Shown here piece after piece: positions 31,661 to 38,657 of a DNA stretch of 64,000 bases. Made by a program: the position numbers and the translations under genes. Within the stretch, counting starts at the first letter, position 1. Every line of letters begins with the position of its first letter. The DNA comes from a virus: IMG/VR virus record IMGVR_UViG_3300047481_000755, positions 1-64,000 of that record; one strand, 5' to 3'. The notes under the pieces are model-generated. The model did no database searches. It was not told where the DNA came from and saw only the letters and a list, made by a program, of their open reading frames with translations.

Positions 31661-32395
31661 TTGTCAAAAAGAAATCGTAGAGAGTTTCAAGCACAAGCAA
31701 TAGAAAACAATGTAGTCAGTCTAAGTTCATATTACACCAAAAAAAGACAGGTACATTTGTTACCAAAGACCCTAAATCAAGAATCCTATATAAATTTACT
31801 AACAGATCCATCAAAGTTAATAGTTTTCGCAACTGGTCCAGCAGGAACAGGCAAAACAATGCTAGCAATGTTGGCTGGAATTAAAGCACTCAAAGAAGGA
31901 GAAATTACAAAGATAGTATTAACACGACCAGCAGTTGGTGTTGATGACGAACGTCATGGCTTTTTGCCAGGCGACTTAAATCAAAAAATGGAACCGTGGA
32001 CACGACCACTCTTCGATGTACTTGCGGAATACTATGATAAAAAAGACATCGTTAGAATGCTAGACGAACAAATAATAGAGATATCTCCACTAGCATTTAT
32101 GAGAGGACGGACGTTTAAACACTCCTGGATCATTGCTGATGAAATGCAGAATGCCACGCCTAATCAAATGAAGATGTTACTTACTAGATTGGGAGAAGGC
32201 AGTAAAATGGTAGTAACTGGAGATACCAAACAAGCCGATAGAAAAGATCCAGACAATGGACTACTTGACTTCAAAGGACTTGTTGAGAGTTACAAAAACT
32301 GTATGTATGTTAGCGGTATAGAGTTGACCGGTAAGGATATCCAACGACATCCTGCCGTAGTAGAGATATTGAAAATTTATAAGGAGATTGCGTAA
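31661..32395 (+). CDS. phoH: PhoH-like ATPase
   Basis: 244 residues and the only long plus-strand gene in the middle of the window. It starts at TTG (31661) behind a perfect AGGAG. Walker A is ATGPAGTGKTM and Walker B is WIIADEMQNATPNQMK; VTGDTKQADRKD follows. PhoH-family NTPases are very common in phages of aquatic bacteria; related proteins act as RNA helicases/nuclease partners, but the phage role is unsettled. It converges on the next minus-strand gene with only five bases between. Confidence 0.9.
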   Translation: MSKRNRREFQAQAIENNVVSLSSYYTKKRQVHLLPKTLNQESYINLLTDPSKLIVFATGPAGTGKTMLAMLAGIKALKEGEITKIVLTRPAVGVDDERHGFLPGDLNQKMEPWTRPLFDVLAEYYDKKDIVRMLDEQIIEISPLAFMRGRTFKHSWIIADEMQNATPNQMKMLLTRLGEGSKMVVTGDTKQADRKDPDNGLLDFKGLVESYKNCMYVSGIELTGKDIQRHPAVVEILKIYKEIA

Positions 32396-32400
32396 CCGTA

Positions 32401-32634
32401 TTACTTACGTTTAGTATAAGAAACCAGAGCGTCAATTTGACCCTGCATTCTGTTAATTTTTCTTTTTAAGAAAGCAAGTTCAATTGACTGCTCTGTGTTT
32501 GTAGATGCTAAATTTCTGAATTGCTCACGCCATATCTTCATTTCTTTTTCATGTCCGAGTAGTGTTGGACGAGGTGGCGCATTTGGATCGACCTCTTTTT
32601 TCTTCTTTGGCATACTGTACATACTCAGACTCAT
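32401..32634 (-). CDS. Small conserved phage protein, coiled-coil
   Basis: 77 residues: a basic start (MPKKKKEVDPNAPPRP), then LLGHEKEMKIWREQFRNLA and a C-terminal coiled coil. AGGA precedes the ATG at 32634. It is frequent in T4-like phages, function unknown to me. A CATAAATACT late-like box lies at 32668-32675. Confidence 0.65.
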   Translation of the reverse strand: MSLSMYSMPKKKKEVDPNAPPRPTLLGHEKEMKIWREQFRNLASTNTEQSIELAFLKRKINRMQGQIDALVSYTKRK

Positions 32635-32644
32635 GGTAACATCC

Positions 32645-32944
32645 TTACTTTATTTCGTTCATCACAGTATTTATGTACTCGCTATAACCTTCTTCAAAGT
32701 ACTTAAATAGTTCATCCCACGTTTTTTCAGCGTGCCATGTGTTTTTCACCACGCTTTTAGTAGATAGATTAAGAATAATTTTAGCATCACTTCGCAATTT
32801 ATCTTTTAACCCACGAGTAATATTGACCATTTCGTCATAGTATACATTCTCTGGACTGCTCATATAACCACGGACCTTAGTCATTCCAGGATCACGTGGC
32901 TTTAGCGTATAAAACGCTACTAAATAAATATCTTTATTTTTCAA
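32645..32944 (-). CDS. Conserved phage protein, unknown
   Basis: 99 residues with YLVAFYTLKPRDPGMTKVRGYM at the start and a helical C terminus. It overlaps the HNH gene upstream by four bases, which indicates the HNH gene landed neatly at the gene boundary. No function known. Confidence 0.65.
   Translation of the reverse strand: MKNKDIYLVAFYTLKPRDPGMTKVRGYMSSPENVYYDEMVNITRGLKDKLRSDAKIILNLSTKSVVKNTWHAEKTWDELFKYFEEGYSEYINTVMNEIK
32668..32675 (-). promoter_or_regulatory. Late-type promoter box CATAAATA
   Basis: CATAAATACT lies 34 bases before the gene starting at 32634, inside the end of the upstream gene. The extended match to T4 TATAAATACT is nine of ten. Confidence 0.4.
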
Positions 32945-33594
32945 TTTGATTTTCTGTTACCTTTCCCGTCATATTTTTTTATATTTTCTTCCCATGATAT
33001 TAATTGTAAATTTTCTTTTGAACTCATTTGTTCTATTGATATACCCTGTTCAAATCCCAATCTTACACTTATTATATGATCAATTTGATATGCCCCAATT
33101 ACTCCACATTTGCCAATTGGCAAATTATTTGGATTTATTTCGGTTTTATATTCTTTATAAGTTTTTCTTGTTCTCGTTGAGATTCTATTTCTGTATTTTT
33201 TAAAATTAGAATAAACTATGCTATCTCTAGCCATAATTTCTTCGGATTCTTTTTTTCTTTTTGTACCTCGTTGCGTGTTTGCGTATGCTGCTACTCTGGG
33301 ATCATTTTTTGTTAATCCTTTATTCCAAGGTTCTCTCGGACGATTAGTCCAATACTCCTTGACTGATGTTTTGATCTTTTGCCTGGTATCGTCATTGACC
33401 GAATGTTCTTTTAAACCCTCACTAATATTAAATTTATGTTCTTCTGTTAATTTTTTACCAGTTAGAGCGACAGAATTTTTCTCGCCTATTTTCTTTTTAA
33501 TAACTGGACATTTAGAAGCTTTTTTATCACAGCATAATAACCCATTGTAATTTGTATATGTCGATAGTAATCCACATCCTCTATAACAAAGCAT
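32941..33594 (-). CDS. HNH homing endonuclease with NUMOD-like motifs
   Basis: 217 residues. The Cys-rich N terminus (CYRGCG, CCDKKASKC) may bind zinc. NUMOD3-like segments (KKLTEEHKFNISEGLKEH, PREPWNKGLT) occupy the middle. The C-terminal HNH core is GAYQIDHIISVRLGFEQG ... SSKENLQLISWEEN. It is a free-standing homing endonuclease next to the clamp-loader gene. Its strong AAAGGAG site lies in the loop, and its AUG in the 3' arm, of a perfect 10-bp hairpin (33589-33623). Confidence 0.85.
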   Translation of the reverse strand: MLCYRGCGLLSTYTNYNGLLCCDKKASKCPVIKKKIGEKNSVALTGKKLTEEHKFNISEGLKEHSVNDDTRQKIKTSVKEYWTNRPREPWNKGLTKNDPRVAAYANTQRGTKRKKESEEIMARDSIVYSNFKKYRNRISTRTRKTYKEYKTEINPNNLPIGKCGVIGAYQIDHIISVRLGFEQGISIEQMSSKENLQLISWEENIKKYDGKGNRKSN

Positions 33595-33623
33595 AAATTT
33601 TCTCCTTTAATCTATTTATGCTT
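33589..33623 (-). promoter_or_regulatory. Perfect 10-bp hairpin over HNH start, late box CATAAATA in 5' arm
   Basis: AAGCATAAAT (33589-33598) and ATTTATGCTT (33614-33623) pair perfectly. In the minus-strand RNA the loop has AAAGGAG and the 3' arm contains the AUG at 33594. The 5' arm is the late box CATAAATA (33620-33613). Late transcripts lose the arm. Confidence 0.7.
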
Positions 33624-33643
33624 AGTTCTACTAACGTCGCGGA

Positions 33644-34567
33644 TTATTTATTAATTTGTGCCAATTCACAAAACATGGCACTAATGTTTATCTCAGGATC
33701 TGCTACTAAACTGTGATTTACAAGTGCTTTACGAATTACAAGAATGGCTTCGTCTTGACCTTCATCCGACGCACTCCACAGTTGAAGATTATCATAACAC
33801 CATCTGAACAGTTCTTCCATTTCCTCTGGCCTAGCCTGTGAACATAGCAATTTTCGTGCTTCACGCAATTTTCGTGCTTTGATTAGTTCAACAAGAGCAA
33901 ACTTGTAGTCCGCTGAGCCACTATCACTATCACGAGGAGACAGCAATTTTCCAGTGTTTGAATTGCTCTGTAGCAGATTTAAACACTTACGTAGATCTGG
34001 ATACGTTACCTTGATGTAGTTGTCTAGTGTTTCTAGATCAAAGTCAACACCCTCATTGACCAACACAGTTGCCGCACGGGCTGTAAATTCAGTCTGATCA
34101 GTCTTATCTATATGTAATTCGTAACAACGACTTTTCAATGGAGGAATGATTTTATGAACTAGATTACAGGTAAAGATAAATCGTGCTTGAGATTGATACG
34201 TTTCCATTAGTCCACGAAGTAGACCTTGTGCGTTTGGACTCAGAAAATCTGCCTCGTCTAGTAGTACAATTTTTAGATCACCGAATGGCATTGTACTGAT
34301 AAAACCCTCAATCTTTGATTTGATGAAGTCAACCCCGTTATCACGACTGGCGTTTACCTGCATAAAATCATAGTCATGAATTTCAAGTTCATTAACTAAA
34401 ATTTTTGCTAGAGTGGTTTTACCTGTTCCCGCTGGACCGTATAACAATAGATGTGGCAAACTTTTTTCGGTAATCCACTGAGCAATTTGTTGCTTGGTAG
34501 TTTCATCAGTGAATACATAATTATCAACACTAGATGGACGATACTTTTCAGTCCAGAGTTCCTTCAT
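33644..34567 (-). CDS. 44: Clamp loader large subunit (T4 gp44 type)
   Basis: 307 residues from MKELWTEKYRPSS at 34567, an exact ATGA overlap with the upstream gene. It is an AAA+ ATPase with Walker A LLYGPAGTGKTT, Walker B IVLLDEADFL and the arginine-finger motif PLKSRCYEL. It loads the gp45-like clamp (8339-9073) at primer-template ends using ATP. T4 gp44 is 319 residues. The small subunit gp62 is not evident in this window. Confidence 0.92.
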   Translation of the reverse strand: MKELWTEKYRPSSVDNYVFTDETTKQQIAQWITEKSLPHLLLYGPAGTGKTTLAKILVNELEIHDYDFMQVNASRDNGVDFIKSKIEGFISTMPFGDLKIVLLDEADFLSPNAQGLLRGLMETYQSQARFIFTCNLVHKIIPPLKSRCYELHIDKTDQTEFTARAATVLVNEGVDFDLETLDNYIKVTYPDLRKCLNLLQSNSNTGKLLSPRDSDSGSADYKFALVELIKARKLREARKLLCSQARPEEMEELFRWCYDNLQLWSASDEGQDEAILVIRKALVNHSLVADPEINISAMFCELAQINK

Positions 34568-34770
34568 TTGATATTCCAATCCTTTTTTGCTTGTTCAATG
34601 ACTTTACATGGGTTCATAATTGCCCACGCGCCTATGATAGCAGGCGCAGCGAGTAAAAACAATATCTTTTTAACCGAAGATATTTCCATCACAGGAGGAT
34701 GATGCGGGCATCTACCTTGATTGAAATCACACTTTGATGAATAATTTTCACCACATGTATCACATTTCAT
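34564..34770 (-). CDS. Small zinc-ribbon membrane protein
   Basis: 68 residues. The N terminus has KCDTCGEN and, later, CDFNQGRCPHH, a probable zinc ribbon. One membrane helix (ILFLLAAPAIIGAWAIM) and a short basic tail follow. It starts after AGGA and is coupled to the clamp-loader gene. Function unknown. Confidence 0.6.
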   Translation of the reverse strand: MKCDTCGENYSSKCDFNQGRCPHHPPVMEISSVKKILFLLAAPAIIGAWAIMNPCKVIEQAKKDWNIK

Positions 34771-34781
34771 AATTTTTCCTA

Positions 34782-35261
34782 TTATTGAGATTTGTTATTT
34801 TTTGCGAACTCGGCATCCGCAACACGTTTACGAAGACTACTGGAACTAAAACTATGATCACGGCCATTAAAAATTAATTTAATGTTTCGCTTCTCGCATA
34901 TTTCTTTGCCCGTAAAATTCTTATCAGCATACTCCACACCTAAAATTCTAACATCTATGGGCAAAGTTAGCAGAATGTCTTCAAGATCTTTTTCTGTTTC
35001 ATACACTATGATTTCGTCTACATATCTTGTGGCGGCCAGTTGAATTTGTCGCTCAACAATACTTTGTACTGGACGATTTTTTGTGTCTGGGCGATCAATA
35101 GTTGGATTAGTTTGTAGCCCAGCAATCAGATAGTCGCAATGATTTTTCGCTTCTGCTAGCATAGCAATATGTCCCGCATGAGGACCTAAGTCAAATGTAG
35201 AAAAAGTAATTCCTATCTTGAGACCTTTTTCTTTTAACTCTTTAACTTTGTTGAATATCAT
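34782..35261 (-). CDS. Cytidylyltransferase-like protein (TagD/glycerol-3-P type)
   Basis: 159 residues. GITFSTFDLGPHAGHI carries the HxGH motif, RPVQSIVERQIQLAATRYVDEI is the second conserved region, and FSSSSLRKRV is the ISSTxIR equivalent. This is the size of single-domain CTP:phosphate cytidylyltransferases that make CDP-activated alcohols or sugars. It is the second HIGH-type nucleotidyltransferase in the window. It overlaps the AbrB-like gene by 20 bases. Confidence 0.8.
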   Translation of the reverse strand: MIFNKVKELKEKGLKIGITFSTFDLGPHAGHIAMLAEAKNHCDYLIAGLQTNPTIDRPDTKNRPVQSIVERQIQLAATRYVDEIIVYETEKDLEDILLTLPIDVRILGVEYADKNFTGKEICEKRNIKLIFNGRDHSFSSSSLRKRVADAEFAKNNKSQ

Positions 35262-35430
35262 CTGTCTTCTTTTTTAGAGTGATAGTACCGTCATCTTGAA
35301 CATCCCATACCAGGGTATCTCCGATTTTCCAGTCCATTTTTTGAAGTAAATCATCTGGAAAAGTTAGCATCAAGTTTTCTGGATCTTCTGGATCTGATTC
35401 AACGTTTAGAATGTATGAGTTTGTATTCAT
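35242..35430 (-). CDS. AbrB/MazE-like small DNA-binding protein
   Basis: 62 residues with LMLTFPDDLLQKMDWKIGDTLVWDVQDDGTITLKK, the swapped-hairpin AbrB fold (a strand, a short helix, then GDxL). Such proteins are regulators or antitoxins. No toxin gene adjoins it. It overlaps the GroES-like gene by four bases. Confidence 0.7.
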   Translation of the reverse strand: MNTNSYILNVESDPEDPENLMLTFPDDLLQKMDWKIGDTLVWDVQDDGTITLKKKTDDIQQS

Positions 35431-35834
35431 CGTGTTTTTTGATCTACACCTAGTGCGGAAGAAAGAATATCATCACTGTTTGGAGTTTCATCAGAAACTG
35501 CCATAATAGCATCCGCGTCTACACGCCTGATGATAAACTCTTGACCATCAATTTCAACTTTTATACCGCGCGTCCAACGACCATGCTCTACTAGGACCCA
35601 TTGTTCTGGCACCACATCTTGCTGTTCTGGTCCAATAGCATATACTTTTGCCCATCGTGGTCTAATGCCAGACGCTTTAGCATCGTCACCTAGCAGAACA
35701 AGACCACTAGATAACTTCCGTTCACCGAAATTCATTTCGGAAACAATTACATGATTTTTGATGGGAATAATGCCCTTAATTTTGTTTGTAAATTGATACT
35801 TGATAGTCGTATCAAACGGATTATTTAATTTCAT
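35427..35834 (-). CDS. GroES-like co-chaperonin
   Basis: 135 residues. The GroES fold is shown by KGIIPIKNHVIVSEM, then a glycine-containing mobile-loop region LSSGLVLLGDD. Next come KVYAIGPEQQDVVPEQWVLVEHG and a C-terminal RRVDADAIMAV. Like T4 gp31 it would cap host GroEL to fold phage proteins, notably the capsid protein. It is longer than GroES (97 aa) because of extra ends. Confidence 0.82.
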   Translation of the reverse strand: MKLNNPFDTTIKYQFTNKIKGIIPIKNHVIVSEMNFGERKLSSGLVLLGDDAKASGIRPRWAKVYAIGPEQQDVVPEQWVLVEHGRWTRGIKVEIDGQEFIIRRVDADAIMAVSDETPNSDDILSSALGVDQKTR

Positions 35835-36025
35835 TGTCGTCCTCGTTGATTGTACTTGTCTTTGATTATATCATTCTTTTTCTTAACAATGTTACCATAT
35901 TGGTCAACCACATCACCACGAGCATTGACGTTCATGTTTCCTACAGCAACTTCGCGTTCATGTAACAGTCTTAAACGGTCCATATCTATTGATTTGCCCT
36001 GGGCTGTTTTATATACTTTTGGCAT
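35831..36025 (-). CDS. Small conserved T4-like phage protein
   Basis: 64 residues: MPKVYKTAQGKSIDMDRLRLLHEREVAVGNMNVNARGDVVD (written here in short blocks: KSIDMDRL, AVGNMNVNARGD). This pattern is strongly conserved in T4-like phages of aquatic bacteria. It is basic and probably unstructured at the C terminus. Function unknown; it overlaps the co-chaperonin gene by four bases. Confidence 0.7.
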   Translation of the reverse strand: MPKVYKTAQGKSIDMDRLRLLHEREVAVGNMNVNARGDVVDQYGNIVKKKNDIIKDKYNQRGRQ

Positions 36026-36034
36026 AAAATATCC

Positions 36035-36550
36035 TTACTTTAAAAATTCTCGTATATCAAGTTCGTACACAATACTGTTTACTTTATGAACACCTAGTAA
36101 ATACAACACATAACTAGCAGTGCTGGATCCGCGTCCTATTCCATAAACAACATCATGTTTTTTGAATACGTCTACCATATATTTAAGAAACCGTAGCAAA
36201 TCAAACAGATTTCTTTCTTGAAATAGTAGTAATTCGTCGGCCACTCTACACAATTCATCGTCTGATTTACAAAGTCCAACTATGTAATCAACGATATTTA
36301 GATCTTTGTATTCTTGTGGTATATGCCAATTTGATGTGTTTATGGTATCAAACTCTGCCAATGATAAATCGTGAAATTCCTCGTACTTTGCCAGTGGAGA
36401 AATATCTAGATAAAAATGTGATACGGCAGCATTATAGGTATCAGGATCCCTTACTGAAACACCATCAAGGGATGCCTTTGGATTTTTATACAGTAAAGCA
36501 TATAAATCATCTGATGATAGATATGCTCTACCGTAATCGTCAAATTTCAT
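36035..36550 (-). CDS. DNA polymerase III alpha-like fragment protein
   Basis: 171 residues. The C-terminal half contains VVYGIGRGSSTASYVLYLLGVHKVNSIVYEL, which matches the GxGRGSxxxS motif of bacterial PolIII alpha (C-family palm). Neither the PHP nuclease nor the catalytic aspartates are present, so it cannot be a polymerase. Short PolIII-alpha-like proteins occur in other T4-like phages; the role is unknown. It overlaps the upstream gene by four bases. Confidence 0.65.
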   Translation of the reverse strand: MKFDDYGRAYLSSDDLYALLYKNPKASLDGVSVRDPDTYNAAVSHFYLDISPLAKYEEFHDLSLAEFDTINTSNWHIPQEYKDLNIVDYIVGLCKSDDELCRVADELLLFQERNLFDLLRFLKYMVDVFKKHDVVYGIGRGSSTASYVLYLLGVHKVNSIVYELDIREFLK

Positions 36551-36783
36551 TTGGTTTGAACTAAATCTTTCAAGGATTCGTTTTTCTTATTTACTTCTTC
36601 AAGTGTCTTTTGATGCCTACGACTGGCCTCGGCATTATATTCATCAAGTAGCATATGAATTTGACCTACTACACTGTAATTTCCAAGACGATAACTTTGT
36701 GTTAGATAGTTAGTCAGTTCAGAAATCTTCTTGAATAGATCTTGATCATTTATGGCTGATAAATCTTCAACTAGTGGATGCAT
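36547..36783 (-). CDS. Small conserved helical phage protein
   Basis: 78 residues: HPLVEDLSAINDQDLFKKISELT then a long helix with QIHMLLDEYNAEASRR. It is a common small T4-like phage protein of unknown role. GGAG precedes the ATG. Confidence 0.65.
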   Translation of the reverse strand: MHPLVEDLSAINDQDLFKKISELTNYLTQSYRLGNYSVVGQIHMLLDEYNAEASRRHQKTLEEVNKKNESLKDLVQTK

Positions 36784-36784
36784 C

Positions 36785-36919
36785 TTAATTCTCCGTCTGT
36801 ATTTTCAGTAATTCTTCTAGTTTTTCTCTGGCCAGATAAATTCTACCGTCACAAAGATATTCATAGATTGACGTAAGAATTTTGTGAGTAGTCACATCAT
36901 ATAGTGCTTCACTTCTCAT
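36785..36919 (-). CDS. Very small helical protein, 44 aa
   Basis: The ATG at 36919 makes an ATGA overlap with the MazG-like stop and runs to 36785. The product MRSEALYDVTTHKILTSIYE and onward is helical (YLAREKLEELLK). It fills the space between two genes in the same operon. No domain recognised. Confidence 0.55.
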   Translation of the reverse strand: MRSEALYDVTTHKILTSIYEYLCDGRIYLAREKLEELLKIQTEN

Positions 36920-37338
36920 AGATCACCGTCCGCTCTATTTTCACTGCGATAGACATCAAATTTACCACCTGGATATCGTGCTTCCAATTTCCTAACGTTT
37001 TCAGCAATAACCTCGTTTGGATCATACCCCAGTGCCCTACACGCATTTACCCAGTACCAGGCGATATCACCAAGTTCACGCATCATATGAAAACGATTTT
37101 CTTCAGTAAATGGCTTACCTTGAAATAGCATCTTTTTGACGATTTCACTAAACTCACCACCTTCGCTGGACAACCCAACACTAGCAGTCAACAGTAGTGG
37201 AACATTTAGTTGAATTCCTGCTAAAGCGGCCTGTTTTTCCAAATTATGAATGCTTTCAATCAATGATTGAACATTATTGGATTGTTTACTGGTAACTGTG
37301 CCTACAAATTCTTTGTAACGATTGAGATCAACTTCCAT
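36916..37338 (-). CDS. MazG-like nucleotide pyrophosphohydrolase
   Basis: 140 residues of the all-alpha NTP pyrophosphohydrolase superfamily. SSEGGEFSEIVKKMLFQ and MMRELGDIAWYWVNACRALG supply the ExxE and ExxD metal ligands, followed by ENVRKLEARYPGG. MazG-type enzymes hydrolyse NTPs; phage versions have been linked to nucleotide-pool control. The gene heads an operon with its own promoter (37363-37390). Confidence 0.82.
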   Translation of the reverse strand: MEVDLNRYKEFVGTVTSKQSNNVQSLIESIHNLEKQAALAGIQLNVPLLLTASVGLSSEGGEFSEIVKKMLFQGKPFTEENRFHMMRELGDIAWYWVNACRALGYDPNEVIAENVRKLEARYPGGKFDVYRSENRADGDL

Positions 37339-37362
37339 TTTTAATTCCTTAAAGTGTTAATG

Positions 37363-37390
37363 ATTATAACACAATCTGGGATGATATCAA
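37363..37390 (-). promoter_or_regulatory. Sigma-70-like promoter for mazG operon
   Basis: TTGATA (37390-37385), 16 bases, perfect TATAAT (37368-37363), 25 bases before the MazG start. Confidence 0.65.
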
Positions 37391-37406
37391 TCGTTACGTG
37401 AACAAA

Positions 37407-38657
37407 TTAGCCAATTCTGTACCAAACACCATTTCCGCTGTTTATGGTTGAGTTGGCGTAATAGATCCAACTTCCGCCGACAGTGGTGTTTACTGTAGTA
37501 CCATTTAATGAGCCGTATACCGTATCTGTACCGGAACCACCGTGAGTTAGTGTTGTAATTGTATTGGCAAATGATATACGAATTACTTGGCCCTGCATAG
37601 CGCCAGTAGGCATGATTACTGTATAGGTAGATATAGTTGACGATGTTGGATTTACAGCGGCGAATCCAGCAGCATTTGATAGTGTAGTAGATCCACCGTC
37701 CGTAGCAGTAACAAGTTCTACGCCATATGCATCGCCGCCACATAGATCGCTAATACCATTTACAGTCAGATTTCCTACGTTAGCATTGCCAGATACGGCC
37801 AGTGATGTTAGAGTTCCTAGTAGTGTAACATTTGGCTGAACGTTGGTAATCAGATTGCCTTGAATGCCACTGTTTGCTATAAAATAATTAGCCGTAACGT
37901 TGCCTGTAAACGAAGCGTCAGTTCCCGTGCTAACCATATTACCAATGAAGTTGTTAGCAGTGATGTTGCCTATTGCTACTCCACCAACGTTTGTAACAGT
38001 CATGGTAATACCAGTAGTAGCAGCACCACCAACATCAGTTGTAATGACCAGATTGCCACCCATAACCCGAGTTTTGTTATTTACCCAGTCCACGAGATAG
38101 AAACTGGTGCCACCGTCGATGGTGCCTACTTCATATGTGTAAGTACCTGGACCGTCAAACGTCAATACACGACTAGTAGTGTTATAGCCAGCAATATCGT
38201 ATGCTTTGGTAACACTGGCTGGCATAGTAACCGTATGTGCTGAGTTTGCTACGATTATCTGAAGGACAATTCTAGCAAAACTTCCGTTCGTTGGAGCAAA
38301 ACCGGTAAAGCCACTGATAGTAGTAGAACCCGCAAGGGTCATTGTTTGAAATGTGCCCGTATCAAAGTTAACGCTAACAGAACCAGATACCGCATTACCT
38401 ACATTGAAGTATTTTTCTCTAATACCCTGCATTTGGGCATTGGTAATCAGATTGCCCTGTAAGTTATTGTTAAATGTGCCATTATTAAGTGGACTTGCCA
38501 AAATTACTTTGTTTTGTAAATCAGTTATTTCTTCATACGCTGATTCAAAGTTATTTTTAATATTAGTAAAATTGTCTCTAAATCCTTGACTACTATTATC
38601 CTGACCTGCGACAGGATAAGTGCCATCAATGATGTTATAATTTATTTGACTTGCCAT
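37407..38657 (-). CDS. Tail fibre-like structural protein
   Basis: 416 residues. It starts MASQINYNIIDGTYPVAGQDNSSQGFRDNF (short blocks: DGTYPVAGQDN, SQGFRDNF), a conserved N-terminal module of fibre/baseplate proteins in T4-like phages. Gly/Asn/Thr-rich beta repeats with GNxTANxFIGN phrases follow, and the C terminus has aromatic Trp-Tyr. It was probably assembled as a trimeric beta structure on the tail. A late box at 38691-38698 and two related genes upstream support a late structural operon. Confidence 0.72.
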   Translation of the reverse strand: MASQINYNIIDGTYPVAGQDNSSQGFRDNFTNIKNNFESAYEEITDLQNKVILASPLNNGTFNNNLQGNLITNAQMQGIREKYFNVGNAVSGSVSVNFDTGTFQTMTLAGSTTISGFTGFAPTNGSFARIVLQIIVANSAHTVTMPASVTKAYDIAGYNTTSRVLTFDGPGTYTYEVGTIDGGTSFYLVDWVNNKTRVMGGNLVITTDVGGAATTGITMTVTNVGGVAIGNITANNFIGNMVSTGTDASFTGNVTANYFIANSGIQGNLITNVQPNVTLLGTLTSLAVSGNANVGNLTVNGISDLCGGDAYGVELVTATDGGSTTLSNAAGFAAVNPTSSTISTYTVIMPTGAMQGQVIRISFANTITTLTHGGSGTDTVYGSLNGTTVNTTVGGSWIYYANSTINSGNGVWYRIG

